Origin: Alteromonas aquimaris
GTDB taxonomy: Bacteria > Pseudomonadota > Gammaproteobacteria > Enterobacterales > Alteromonadaceae
Assembly: GCF_026183695.1 (NCBI RefSeq)
Contig: NZ_JAPFRD010000011.1
Span: 124,001 to 188,000, forward strand
Length of the DNA: 64,000 nucleotides
Direction of reading: 5' to 3'
Positions 27,109 to 35,470 of the stretch are shown here, in pieces; position 1 is the stretch's first letter; every line of letters starts with the position of its first letter. Below the pieces are notes generated by a model, which saw only the letters and a program-made list of their open reading frames with translations, did not search any database and was not told where the DNA came from. The translations under genes were made by a program, and so were the position numbers.

Positions 27109-27495
27109 GTGAAAGTTTTCTTAATCGCCGCACTGGCGTTATCAGTAATATTTAATCTATATCAGCTTTCGATTAGTCAAAAACCAGCTAATTTATTGAT
27201 AGCCAATTCGTCACAAGCTGAATGCATCAAAAACTTACGATCTTCAACAAGTGAGGCTGATATCATTGGTCCAGAATTTCTTTCAGGGTATAAGGCACTC
27301 AACGTTAGTCTGAACTCGAAGGCTTCTTTCAGTGAAGAAGTATCAGGCTGTTATTTTGACAGCTATTTTGGAAACGTTACTGTGGAAAACCTAGCTGATA
27401 AAGTACGCTTTTTACGCTCAACAGGTAGTAATAGTATCACTTTTTTCAAAGATGCCAATTCCAATGAGTTTATCGTCTACGGCAAGAGTAAATGA
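27109..27495 (+). CDS. Cassette 14: exported or anchored hypothetical protein, 128 aa
   Basis: GTG 27109 with AAGGAAAG upstream. N-terminal hydrophobic helix VFLIAALALSVIFNLYQL acts as signal anchor or uncleaved signal. Two cysteines in the exported part (AECIKN near residue 38 and SGCYFDSYFG near 80). Family not recognised. Confidence 0.6.
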   Translation: MKVFLIAALALSVIFNLYQLSISQKPANLLIANSSQAECIKNLRSSTSEADIIGPEFLSGYKALNVSLNSKASFSEEVSGCYFDSYFGNVTVENLADKVRFLRSTGSNSITFFKDANSNEFIVYGKSK

Positions 27496-27496
27496 A

Positions 27497-27602
27497 ACAT
27501 AACAATAACTTAAACACGCCCGCAGGGGCGGACTTGGACATAAACACAGCGCCGCTTCGCGATTGTAGCGCTGTGTTTATGCCCGTTAAGTAAAAGTTAT
27601 GT
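27497..27602 (+). repeat. attC14
   Basis: 106 bases from ACATAAC to GTTATGT. The right half is the same as that of attC10 apart from the last bases. Confidence 0.92.
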
Positions 27603-27604
27603 TT

Positions 27605-27895
27605 TCAGAAGGCTCGGTGTACATCCATGCTTTTATGTAGAATTCGAATAATTATAACTTCTTCCTTGCCAAATTCTTTGTAATAGATGACATGACTTCC
27701 TTGCGGTCGCTTTCTATAGCCTTGCCTAATGTAATCACAGGCATAGCCGAGTTCAGGCTCTTCTGCAATTTGATGAAAAACGCTATCAAGTAATTTCAAA
27801 TAGTCATTTCTCTGCTCCCTGCCCCAGTTAAGTTGTGTGTAGCGAGCGATTTTTATTAAATCTGATTTAGCTTTTTTAGATAAATGAAATTTCAT
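27605..27895 (-). CDS. parE: Cassette 15: ParE family toxin
   Basis: 96-residue toxin of the RelE/ParE superfamily. From ATG 27895: MKFHLSKKAKSDLIKIARYT, then LGYACDYIRQGYRKRPQGSHVIYYK and IIIRILHKSMD, a good ParE pattern; ParE proteins poison DNA gyrase. A longer frame to 27922 exists, but ATG 27895 follows the antitoxin stop by one base. Read against the array, like the StbDE pair. Confidence 0.88.
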   Translation of the reverse strand: MKFHLSKKAKSDLIKIARYTQLNWGREQRNDYLKLLDSVFHQIAEEPELGYACDYIRQGYRKRPQGSHVIYYKEFGKEEVIIIRILHKSMDVHRAF

Positions 27896-27896
27896 A

Positions 27897-28136
27897 TCAA
27901 TGATTTTCTTTATCCAAATCACTTAATAGTGTGTTATATGAATAGTCTGCTATTCCGCTATTTTCTCCCTCAATCAACATATTCCTCAGATTGTTCATTT
28001 TCAACTCTTGATCTTCTAAGGCTCGTAAACCAGCTCTTAAAACTTCACTTGCAGATCCATACCTACCAGTCTTTAATTGCTGACTAATAAATGAATCAAA
28101 ATGCTCACCTAATGTAACACTTGTATTTTTCGCCAT
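27897..28136 (-). CDS. parD: Cassette 15: ParD family antitoxin
   Basis: 79 residues from ATG 28136, with GGAGG seven bases upstream. N-terminal ribbon-helix-helix DNA-binding domain: SVTLGEHFDSFISQQLKTGRYGS pattern followed by ASEVLRAGLRALE; the acidic C-terminal tail binds ParE. The promoter carries a 14-base palindrome that is probably its operator. It is the last cassette of the array. Confidence 0.88.
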   Translation of the reverse strand: MAKNTSVTLGEHFDSFISQQLKTGRYGSASEVLRAGLRALEDQELKMNNLRNMLIEGENSGIADYSYNTLLSDLDKENH

Positions 28137-28165
28137 ACCAACCTCCAATACCAATATTTAATATA

Positions 28166-28179
28166 TTTTGGTACCAAAA
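28166..28179 (-). promoter_or_regulatory. Presumed ParD operator
   Basis: Perfect palindrome TTTTGGTACCAAAA, 30 bases upstream of parD. A ribbon-helix-helix antitoxin would be expected to bind such a site; not shown here. Confidence 0.45.
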
Positions 28180-28280
28180 ACATAACAAGTCAATTAAGAA
28201 AGACAAAAAACAGTTGCCTCCTGCTCCTACGTCGCTAAAGTACAAGCAACTATTTTTTGCTTCTTATGAAAGCGTTATTG
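28180..28280 (+). repeat. attC15 (last site)
   Basis: 101 bases from ACATAAC to GTTATTG. AGTCAATTAAG pairs with CTTCTTATGAA imperfectly; inner arms AAACAGTTGC / GCAACTATTT. It ends the array. Confidence 0.8.
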
Positions 28281-28606
28281 CCAGACCGTCAAACCACCAT
28301 AGTGATCCTTCGATTATAGATTCATGACAATCCGGATATGGCACATACAGAAGCCCAATGTTTCTAATCATAAAGGTCCGCTCATGGTTGTGAGTTGACC
28401 GTCAGGCTTGCCTACATTTTCTGCTAATGATTTCATAGAAGATATGATCCAATACTGTCAGAAGGGATGCGTGTTTATTGTGCATACTTATTCTGTCTAA
28501 AATTTATTTATGGGATGAGTTTAACTCCTCCGGAATTTTGTTGAGTTAAACCGGAACCCACAAATTTGCCTTGCGCTTTCGATTATGCCAGTTATACTGC
28601 GCCTAA
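28281..28606. other. Interval between the array and lexA
   Basis: No gene. It contains a 33-base palindromic element at 28519-28551 whose ends are GTTTAAC and GTTAAAC, perfect integron core boxes but far too close for a normal attC. The lexA promoter is proposed at TTGCGC 28571-28576 and TATACT 28593-28598 (16-base spacing). Confidence 0.5.
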
Positions 28607-28622
28607 CTGTATAGAAAAACAG
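28607..28622 (+). promoter_or_regulatory. SOS box of lexA
   Basis: CTGT-N8-ACAG, the core of the gammaproteobacterial LexA site, just downstream of the -10 element and eight bases before the lexA ATG. This fits autorepression. Confidence 0.85.
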
Positions 28623-28629
28623 GCTGGTT

Positions 28630-29250
28630 ATGCGTCCACTTACCCCTAGACAAACGGAAGTACTAGAACTAATTAAAGGCACCATGCAAGATACCGGGAT
28701 GCCTCCCACTCGTGCAGAAATTGCCAGAGAACTAGGTTTTAAATCGGCTAACGCTGCTGAAGAACATTTAAAAGCGCTTGCACGTAAAGGTGTGATAGAG
28801 ATTTTACCGGGCACCTCGCGTGGTATTCGGGTGTTAATGCAGGACGATGAGCCCGAAGAAGAAGGCTTACCGTTAATTGGACGGGTAGCGGCGGGTGAAC
28901 CTATCCTCGCACAAGAGCATGTTGAAGCGCATTACAAGGTGGATCCCGGTTTATTCAAACCCCAGGCAGATTTCTTACTTCGGGTTAACGGCATGAGTAT
29001 GAAAGATATCGGTATTCTTGACGGTGATCTCCTGGCTGTGCACAGAACCGTTGATGTACATAATGGGCAGGTTGTGGTGGCGCGAGTGGAAGATGATGTC
29101 ACCGTAAAACGGCTGGAGAAAAAAGGCAGCCAGGTTATTTTACATGCAGAAAACGATGAGTTTTCGCCCATTAAAGTTGATCTTTCTTGCCAACCATTTT
29201 CGATTGAAGGCATCGCTGTTGGTGTAATTCGCAACGCTGATTGGATGTAA
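28630..29250 (+). CDS. lexA: SOS repressor LexA
   Basis: Represses SOS genes and cleaves itself when activated by RecA filaments. 206 residues: winged helix N-terminal domain ([30 protein letters not shown]), cleavage site Ala88-Gly89 in GRVAAGEP, catalytic Ser123 in NGMSMKDIG and Lys160 in VTVKRLEK. It keeps its own SOS box. It sits next to the cassette array; integron integrase genes of other species are LexA-repressed, but none is present here. Confidence 0.98.
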   Translation: MRPLTPRQTEVLELIKGTMQDTGMPPTRAEIARELGFKSANAAEEHLKALARKGVIEILPGTSRGIRVLMQDDEPEEEGLPLIGRVAAGEPILAQEHVEAHYKVDPGLFKPQADFLLRVNGMSMKDIGILDGDLLAVHRTVDVHNGQVVVARVEDDVTVKRLEKKGSQVILHAENDEFSPIKVDLSCQPFSIEGIAVGVIRNADWM

Positions 29251-29258
29251 CGTTAATT

Positions 29259-29287
29259 GGCTGTTAAATCCTGTTAGCAGCCTTTTT
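29259..29287 (+). terminator. Terminator of lexA
   Basis: Stem GGCTGTTA / TAGCAGCC with one G-U pair and loop AATCCTGT, then TTTTT. Nine bases after the lexA stop. Confidence 0.8.
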
Positions 29288-29621
29288 CCTTCCAACTTAT
29301 AAAATTTCTTTGTACCTCCGCTAGTTAGCAGTAATTTTAACGATTACCTCATTAGGTTACCTGCACTTTTATTGTGCAGTGCTGTTCATAAAACGCTCAA
29401 ACACCCTCGATAAGTGATGGTTTGCTCAAAACTTGAGCAGATCCACGTTTTTTTAAAAGAAAAGACTAGACGCGCCTTTTAAATTGCGTAATTCTTAGTC
29501 ACTAATTAACAATATAATAACAGTGGCCTATCTAATTGTTTACATCAGTGTGTGCTGTAACCTGGATAAGGTCAGGACTTACCGGATACTTTTTCCGTTC
29601 TGTCCATCACGGAGGTGTTGA
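29288..29621. other. Upstream region of the cytochrome oxidase operon
   Basis: Geneless 334 bases. It must hold the coxB promoter, but I cannot pick one with confidence. GGAGGTG at 29611-29617 is a strong ribosome binding site before the GTG start of coxB. Confidence 0.4.
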
Positions 29622-30788
29622 GTGAAAAGACTCACAAATGTCTTATCGATAGTTTTGGGGACGCTACCAACATTAGTTTTCAGTTTCATTGCTCAGGCAG
29701 CTGAAAGTGGTGGTAAAGAGTTGTCTGATCTTAACTTACGTCCAGGCGTTACCGAGATCAGTGGTCAGGTATATGATCTTCACATGCTAATGTTCTTTAT
29801 CTGCGTGGCGATAGCCGTCGTGGTATTTGGTGTGATGTTTGTTTCTATGTATCTGCACCGTAAGTCTCGTGGGGTGAAGCCTGCGCATTTTCATGAAAAT
29901 GTTAAAGTGGAAATAGCCTGGACTGTGGTGCCCTTCCTGATCCTTGTTTTTATGGCTGTTCCAGCGGCGCGTACGTTAATCGCGATGGAAGATACCTCTG
30001 AGCCGGATATGACCGTATTGGTTACCGGTTCACAGTGGAAGTGGCACTATAAGTATATGGATAGTGACGTAGAATACTATTCGCTGTTAGCCACTCAACA
30101 AGAACAAATTAATAACCGTTTCTCCAAAACTGAAAATTACCTGTTAGAAGTAGATCGTCCTCTTGTTATTCCAACAGGTCAAAAAGTTCGCTTCCTAATT
30201 ACTTCTGAAGATGTCATCCATTCCTGGTGGGTACCTGATTTCGCAGTGAAAAAAGACGCCAACCCCGGCTTTATCAATGAAGCCTGGACAAAAGTAGATG
30301 AGCCGGGTGTGTATCGGGGTCAGTGCGCAGAGTTGTGTGGTAAAGATCATGGCTTTATGCCGGTAGTCGTTATTGCTAAAGAGCCAGCAGAATTTAATGC
30401 GTGGATGAGTGCGCAGGAAGAAGCGCAGCGTCAGGCGCAAGAAGAAGAACAGCGCTTACTGGCGATGAATATGAGTATGGAAGAGCTGATGAGCGAAGGT
30501 AAACGTGTGTACAACGCCGCGTGCGCCGCATGTCACATGCCTTCTGGAGAAGGTCTGCCTGGTGTGTTCCCAGCGCTTAAAGGCAGTGCCATGGTGTTAG
30601 AAGATCGGTTGGCGCATATCGATATCGTCATCAACGGTAAAGCAGGTACGGCGATGCAGGCTTTTGGCAAGATGCTAAGCCTCAAAGAGATAGCGGCGGT
30701 GGTTACCTACGAACGAAATGCATGGGGTAACAATACGGGTGATCTCGTGCAGCCAAAAGATGTTAATGCAGTAGCAACCGGCGAATAG
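29622..30788 (+). CDS. coxB: Cytochrome c oxidase subunit II with fused cytochrome c domain
   Basis: Accepts electrons from cytochrome c and passes them to subunit I. 388 residues: signal peptide, two membrane helices (about 50-75 and 95-115), CuA domain with HSWWVPDF and GQCAELCGKDHGFMP (two Cys, His and Met ligands), and a C-terminal class I cytochrome c domain with CAACH at 301-305, which makes it a caa3-type subunit. GTG start at 29622 with GGAGGTG before it. First of the oxidase operon; nine bases before coxA. Confidence 0.95.
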   Translation: MKRLTNVLSIVLGTLPTLVFSFIAQAAESGGKELSDLNLRPGVTEISGQVYDLHMLMFFICVAIAVVVFGVMFVSMYLHRKSRGVKPAHFHENVKVEIAWTVVPFLILVFMAVPAARTLIAMEDTSEPDMTVLVTGSQWKWHYKYMDSDVEYYSLLATQQEQINNRFSKTENYLLEVDRPLVIPTGQKVRFLITSEDVIHSWWVPDFAVKKDANPGFINEAWTKVDEPGVYRGQCAELCGKDHGFMPVVVIAKEPAEFNAWMSAQEEAQRQAQEEEQRLLAMNMSMEELMSEGKRVYNAACAACHMPSGEGLPGVFPALKGSAMVLEDRLAHIDIVINGKAGTAMQAFGKMLSLKEIAAVVTYERNAWGNNTGDLVQPKDVNAVATGE

Positions 30789-30797
30789 GAGAACGTT

Positions 30798-32414
30798 ATG
30801 GCACATTCAACAGACACTATTGCGCCTGAGCATACTACGGCGCACGAGCATGATGATCATCACGACCATCATATTCCAAGCGGGATAAAGCGTTGGCTAT
30901 ATACCACTAACCACAAGGATATTGGTACCTTATACCTGTGGTTCGCATTTATTATGTTCCTGATTGGCGGGGCCATGGCGATGGTAATTCGCCTGGAACT
31001 GTTCCAGCCCGGTCTACAAATTGTTGACCCGAACTTTTTTAATCAAATGACCACTGTGCATGGTCTGATAATGGTGTTTGGTGCAGTGATGCCTGCATTT
31101 ACCGGTTTAGCGAACTGGTTAGTGCCGATGATGATTGGCGCACCTGATATGGCCTTGCCGCGCATGAATAACTGGAGTTTCTGGATCCTCCCAGGGGCTT
31201 TTTTAATTCTACTCTCTTCTCTATTTATGGAAGGCGGTGGCCCATCTTTTGGGTGGACCTTTTACGCCCCTCTTTCTACCACCTATAGTGGTGACAGTAC
31301 TGCACTGTTTGTATTTTCGGTGCATATCATGGGTGCCTCTTCCATTATGGGGGCTATTAACGTAATTGTGACCATTTTCAACATGCGTGCCCCAGGTATG
31401 ACGTGGATGAAAATGCCCCTGTTCGTGTGGACTTGGTTGATCACCGCCTTTCTGCTGATTGCGGTAATGCCAGTGCTGGCGGGTGCTGTCACCATGGTGT
31501 TAACTGATAAGTTCTTTGGTACCAGCTTCTTTAACGCTGCTGGCGGCGGCGACCCAGTTATGTTCCAGCACATCTTCTGGTTCTTTGGGCATCCTGAAGT
31601 GTACATCATGATTTTGCCTGCTTTCGGTATCATCTCGCAAATCGTGCCCACTTTTGCGCGTAAAAAGCTGTTTGGTTATGCTTCCATGGTTTATGCAACT
31701 GCGTCTATCGCATTATTATCGTTTGTTGTGTGGGCGCACCATATGTTTACTACGGGGATGCCTGTAGCGGCAGAAATGTTCTTTATGTTCGCAACGATGC
31801 TTATCTCGGTGCCCACTGGGGTTAAAGTATTTAACTGGGTCGCCACCATGTGGCGCGGCTCAATGACCTTTGAAGTGCCGATGCTGTTTGCGGTTGCCTT
31901 TATTGTCTTGTTTACCATCGGCGGGCTTTCCGGACTGATGCTGGCGATCACGCCAGTGGACTTCCAGTATCACGATACCTATTTTGTGGTGGCTCACTTC
32001 CACTACGTATTAGTAACAGGAGCCATTTTCTCCATCATGGCCGCAGTGTATTACTGGCTGCCTAAGTGGACAGGCAAAATGTTTGATGTGACGTTAGCTA
32101 AATGGCATTTTTGGTGTTCACTCATTTCAGTGAATGTATTGTTTTTCCCGATGCATTTTGTGGGTCTTGCCGGTATGCCTCGCCGCATCCCTGACTATGC
32201 ACTGCAGTTTGCCGACTTTAATAAGTGGATCAGCTTAGGTGGTTTTGCGTTTGGCTTGTCGCAGCTGATTTTCTTAGCGCTGTTAATCAAAGCCTGTCGT
32301 AAACAAGGCGAGCCAGTTTCTTCTCAAGTATGGGAAGGGGCAGAAGGGCTGGAGTGGGAAATACCTTCACCAGCACCCTATCATACTTTCGAAACGCCGC
32401 CTGTGGTCAAGTAA
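30798..32414 (+). CDS. coxA: Cytochrome c oxidase subunit I
   Basis: Haem-copper catalytic subunit that reduces oxygen and pumps protons. 538 residues with 12 helices; the haem and CuB ligands are visible in [28 protein letters not shown] (His-Pro-Glu-Val-Tyr, with the Tyr cross-link), [11 protein letters not shown] and [13 protein letters not shown]. The N-terminal cytoplasmic tail is His-rich ([10 protein letters not shown]), perhaps binding metal. Followed by the copper chaperone ctaG 27 bases later. Confidence 0.97.
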   Translation: MAHSTDTIAPEHTTAHEHDDHHDHHIPSGIKRWLYTTNHKDIGTLYLWFAFIMFLIGGAMAMVIRLELFQPGLQIVDPNFFNQMTTVHGLIMVFGAVMPAFTGLANWLVPMMIGAPDMALPRMNNWSFWILPGAFLILLSSLFMEGGGPSFGWTFYAPLSTTYSGDSTALFVFSVHIMGASSIMGAINVIVTIFNMRAPGMTWMKMPLFVWTWLITAFLLIAVMPVLAGAVTMVLTDKFFGTSFFNAAGGGDPVMFQHIFWFFGHPEVYIMILPAFGIISQIVPTFARKKLFGYASMVYATASIALLSFVVWAHHMFTTGMPVAAEMFFMFATMLISVPTGVKVFNWVATMWRGSMTFEVPMLFAVAFIVLFTIGGLSGLMLAITPVDFQYHDTYFVVAHFHYVLVTGAIFSIMAAVYYWLPKWTGKMFDVTLAKWHFWCSLISVNVLFFPMHFVGLAGMPRRIPDYALQFADFNKWISLGGFAFGLSQLIFLALLIKACRKQGEPVSSQVWEGAEGLEWEIPSPAPYHTFETPPVVK

Positions 32415-32441
32415 CCGCAGGATAGTGCAGAGGAAATATTC

Positions 32442-33032
32442 ATGAGCGAACAGGCTAAAGATAACCAAAAAATGGTCATTAAATTATTAGTGATTGTGGT
32501 GGGTATGTTTGGCTTTGGTTTCGCTCTGGTTCCGCTATATGACGTATTTTGTGATATTACCGGGATAAATGGAAAAACCGCTAATTCTGCGGCCGTTTAC
32601 ACAGCCATTGAAGTGGACGAGTCGCGGACTATTAGCGTGGAATTTATCACCCGAACCAATACCGGTATGCCCTGGGAGTTTCGTGCTGAAACCAAGCGCA
32701 TTAAGGTTCACCCAGGCGAACTGCACACCGTCAATTTTTATGTCAGAAATCCGGCTAACAAGCAGATAATCGCGCAGGCGATCCCCTCTGTTTCGCCGGG
32801 ACAAGTGGCGCTGTACCTTAACAAAACAGAATGTTTTTGTTTTAACCAGCAACCTTTGCTGGCAGGGGAAGAAGCGACCATGCCTATGCAGTTCTACGTC
32901 GATCCTCAATTACCTGAGGATATTTCATTTTTCACCGTGCAATACACCCTTTTTGATGTAACCGGCAAAGGTGACAGCCTTGCTGTTAAAGACAACCCTT
33001 ACTTACGCGAACAGCCTAAGAGTGGTACCTAA
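32442..33032 (+). CDS. ctaG: Cytochrome c oxidase assembly protein CtaG/Cox11
   Basis: Copper chaperone that delivers the CuB atom to subunit I. 196 residues: one N-terminal membrane anchor (about 12-32), then a periplasmic immunoglobulin-like domain with the copper-binding motif ECFCFNQQPL near residue 128 and the conserved MPMQFYVDPQLP block. Sits between coxA and coxC, the common order. Confidence 0.94.
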   Translation: MSEQAKDNQKMVIKLLVIVVGMFGFGFALVPLYDVFCDITGINGKTANSAAVYTAIEVDESRTISVEFITRTNTGMPWEFRAETKRIKVHPGELHTVNFYVRNPANKQIIAQAIPSVSPGQVALYLNKTECFCFNQQPLLAGEEATMPMQFYVDPQLPEDISFFTVQYTLFDVTGKGDSLAVKDNPYLREQPKSGT

Positions 33033-33056
33033 CTCTTTAGGGATATGGAGAATAAT

Positions 33057-33935
33057 ATGCAGCAGCCCTATGAAAAATACTATGTTCCTGCACAAAGCCC
33101 CTGGCCCATAGTGGGTGCAGTAGCCCTGTTTTTAATCGCATTAGGCGCAGGTAACTTTGTTGTTGAAGCAACCCAAGGTAAAGAAGGCTATGGTGGGTAC
33201 GTCTTACTGGCAGGCATTGTAACTTTGCTCGTGATGTTATTTGGTTGGTTTAAAAATCAAATTGACGAATCCATGAGTGGTCTGTACAGCGCCCAGCTTG
33301 GACGCTCTTACCGCCAGGGCATGAGTTGGTTTATTTTTTCAGAAGTCATGTTTTTCTTCGCCTTTTTTGGGGCCTTGTTTTATGCCCGTATGATCTCGGT
33401 GCCTTGGTTGGGCGGCAGCATGAACAACGAGATGACGAACGTAGTTTTGTGGCCTGGCTTTGAAGCGATTTGGCCGTTAGTTAAAACGCCTGACGGCACG
33501 ACCACCCAACAGATGGGACCGGCTGGTTTACCCACTATCAACACCATTATTCTGTTAGTGTCCTCGGTTACCCTGCATTACGCCCACGTCGGCCTGGAAA
33601 AGGGGAAACGCAAACAGTTAACCTGGCTACTCGGCGTAACTATTCTGCTTGGCTGTGCATTTTTGGTGTTACAGGTGGAAGAATATATCCACGCCTACAA
33701 AGAACTTGATTTAACCCTGCAGTCGGGCATCTACGGGAATACCTTCTTTATGTTAACCGGGTTTCACGGCATGCATGTTACGCTGGGAACCATTATCTTG
33801 ATGGTGATGTTTTTACGTGTGTTAAAAGGGCATTTCACCCCCGATGATCACTTTGCTTTCCAAGCTGGGAGTTGGTATTGGCATTTCGTAGACGTGGTCT
33901 GGGTAATGCTATTTATCTTTGTCTACGTATTGTAG
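33057..33935 (+). CDS. coxC: Cytochrome c oxidase subunit III
   Basis: Non-catalytic core subunit with seven helices that stabilises subunit I. 292 residues from ATG 33057, which has GGAG 6 bases upstream and gives the usual MQQPYEKYYVPAQSPWPIVG start; ATG 33045 is an alternative with poor spacing. Conserved SEVMFFFAFFGALFYAR, TGFHGMHVTLGT and SWYWHFVDVVWVMLFIFVY are present. Confidence 0.95.
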   Translation: MQQPYEKYYVPAQSPWPIVGAVALFLIALGAGNFVVEATQGKEGYGGYVLLAGIVTLLVMLFGWFKNQIDESMSGLYSAQLGRSYRQGMSWFIFSEVMFFFAFFGALFYARMISVPWLGGSMNNEMTNVVLWPGFEAIWPLVKTPDGTTTQQMGPAGLPTINTIILLVSSVTLHYAHVGLEKGKRKQLTWLLGVTILLGCAFLVLQVEEYIHAYKELDLTLQSGIYGNTFFMLTGFHGMHVTLGTIILMVMFLRVLKGHFTPDDHFAFQAGSWYWHFVDVVWVMLFIFVYVL

Positions 33936-33952
33936 TTAAGTTTATTCCGCGC

Positions 33953-34159
33953 TCAATAAGGGCGCGGATTCGGTGTAATTAGACCGGTTGCCATGGCAAC
34001 CAAAATAATGACAACAATCAGTGCAGAGGTCATCACTCTTCGGCCAATAAATTTACTCATCGGTTGTTTTGTATCGTTTTTCATCATGACACGCATGGCC
34101 AGAAATAAATTCACAATCATATATATGAGCAATCCGACCAGAATTATTTTAATTAACAT
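33953..34159 (-). CDS. DUF2909 family twin-helix membrane protein
   Basis: 68 residues with two helices (about 1-21 and 44-63) around a basic loop (MRVMMKNDTKQPMSKFIGRRV), the DUF2909 pattern often found beside cytochrome oxidase genes. ATG 34159 has GAGGTAAAG directly before it; the longer frame to 34258 overlaps the divergent SURF1 start. It is inserted on the opposite strand within the cluster. Role unknown, perhaps assembly. Confidence 0.75.
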   Translation of the reverse strand: MLIKIILVGLLIYMIVNLFLAMRVMMKNDTKQPMSKFIGRRVMTSALIVVIILVAMATGLITPNPRPY

Positions 34160-34193
34160 CTTTACCTCGTATTTAAAATGGAGCGAGTAAGCT

Positions 34194-34919
34194 GTGTTGT
34201 TAACGTCTCCTCGCTCATATATCGCTTTTGGTGTTTGTATTTTGGCTGTAGTGGCCATGTTGGGGTTGGGCGTATGGCAACTAGACCGTATGAATCAAAA
34301 GCAACAACGTCTCGCTAGCATAGCGCAAAAAGAGCATTTAGGAATTATTCCATTAGCGGAATTAGATCGTTATGAGGATATTCGCGATGCCAAAGTGGGG
34401 TTTACCGGGCAGACCGACAACCAACGGATTTTTTTATTAGACAACCAGATTTACCAAGGGCGGGTGGGTTATCAGGTGATGGCACCGATAGAAACCAACT
34501 TTGGCACTGTTCTGGCTAATTTCGGTTGGATTGAAGGAAGTGTTCAACGAGAAGTGTTGCCCACTTTTGACTTACCCGAGACACTATCTGAATTTACCGG
34601 CTATGTGCATTTACCCAGCAAGAACCCGTTTATCTCGGAAACTGCTACCATCGCTTCTGCATTTCCAATGGTTATACAACAGGTGGAGCTTGAGACCTTG
34701 GGCGTATTCGCTGGAAAATCGTTTCTGCCATTTACAATAACCATTGATACGCCTGATGACCCTCAATTTGTCCAGCAGTTTACGCCTGTGGTAATGCCGC
34801 CGGAAAAACATTTCGCATATGCGTTTCAGTGGTTCGGCCTTGCTACCGCTGCAGTTGTAATTATTTTCGTTGTCTTCTTTAAACAGAGGGAAAGCCATGA
34901 CCAAATCCACAATGACTAA
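34194..34919 (+). CDS. SURF1 family cytochrome oxidase assembly protein
   Basis: 241 residues with two terminal membrane helices and a periplasmic middle part, as in SURF1/Shy1, which help insert haem A into subunit I. N-terminal GVWQLDRMNQKQ and C-terminal FAYAFQWFGLATAAVVIIF are conserved. Starts with GTG 34194, GGAG ten bases before; TTG 34197 is possible. Its end overlaps the next gene by 23 bases. Confidence 0.9.
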   Translation: MLLTSPRSYIAFGVCILAVVAMLGLGVWQLDRMNQKQQRLASIAQKEHLGIIPLAELDRYEDIRDAKVGFTGQTDNQRIFLLDNQIYQGRVGYQVMAPIETNFGTVLANFGWIEGSVQREVLPTFDLPETLSEFTGYVHLPSKNPFISETATIASAFPMVIQQVELETLGVFAGKSFLPFTITIDTPDDPQFVQQFTPVVMPPEKHFAYAFQWFGLATAAVVIIFVVFFKQRESHDQIHND

Positions 34920-35460
34920 GAAAGGGGCAATTATATTATTGTTTGCTGCTTTTATCGTACCTGTGATCCTAGCTAAGTTTGCCCTGGAGAATGACTGGTT
35001 TAGTCGTGGTAGCACCAATAAAGGGGAACTGCTACAACCGGTGAAAGATATTAATGCAGTATTGAGTGACCAGCCAAAACGATGGCGTCTATTGTATACG
35101 CTGCCAGCTGAGTGTGATGCGGCGTGTCAAAATGCGATTTATAGCATTCACCAGGTTTGGCTGGCGTTAGGTAAGGAAAGTGATCGTGCCGAAGTAACGG
35201 TACTGATCACGCCGGAAAGCGACGCCAACACCACCCAGCAAATAGCCACCGAGAAGAATATCCGCGCCATCACCACTACGAATGAGAAGATTAAATCGTT
35301 GCAGTTAAATACACGGGGAAACGAAATCTTGTTGGTAGATACCCTTAATAACGCTATGCTGCGCTATGACGTGCATGACGATAAACAAGCCGCGGTCATG
35401 GCAAGCAGGGATATATTGGCGGATTTGAAAAAATTATTGAAGCTGTCACGAATCGGCTAA
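34897..35460 (+). CDS. Membrane-anchored protein of the oxidase assembly cluster, 187 aa
   Basis: One N-terminal helix (about 8-26), then a periplasmic domain with a CDAAC motif near residue 66 in a thioredoxin-like context (WRLLYTLPAECDAAC) resembling the SCO copper-binding loop. It is the small protein usually found between SURF1 and ctaA in gammaproteobacteria; function not shown. ATG 34897 has AGAGGGAAAG before it; the TTG further up is less likely. 10 bases before ctaA. Confidence 0.8.
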   Translation: MTKSTMTKKGAIILLFAAFIVPVILAKFALENDWFSRGSTNKGELLQPVKDINAVLSDQPKRWRLLYTLPAECDAACQNAIYSIHQVWLALGKESDRAEVTVLITPESDANTTQQIATEKNIRAITTTNEKIKSLQLNTRGNEILLVDTLNNAMLRYDVHDDKQAAVMASRDILADLKKLLKLSRIG

Positions 35461-35470
35461 AGGGACCAGC

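Noticed and set aside
19372-28280. Regular palindromic repeats that could suggest a CRISPR array or REP elements
   Set aside because: Spacing is irregular (300-1000 bases), each repeat is about 100 bases with integron core boxes, and there is a gene between each pair. No cas genes.
29288-29621. Possible FNR or ArcA site upstream of coxB
   Set aside because: No half site good enough to report; AT-rich matches only.
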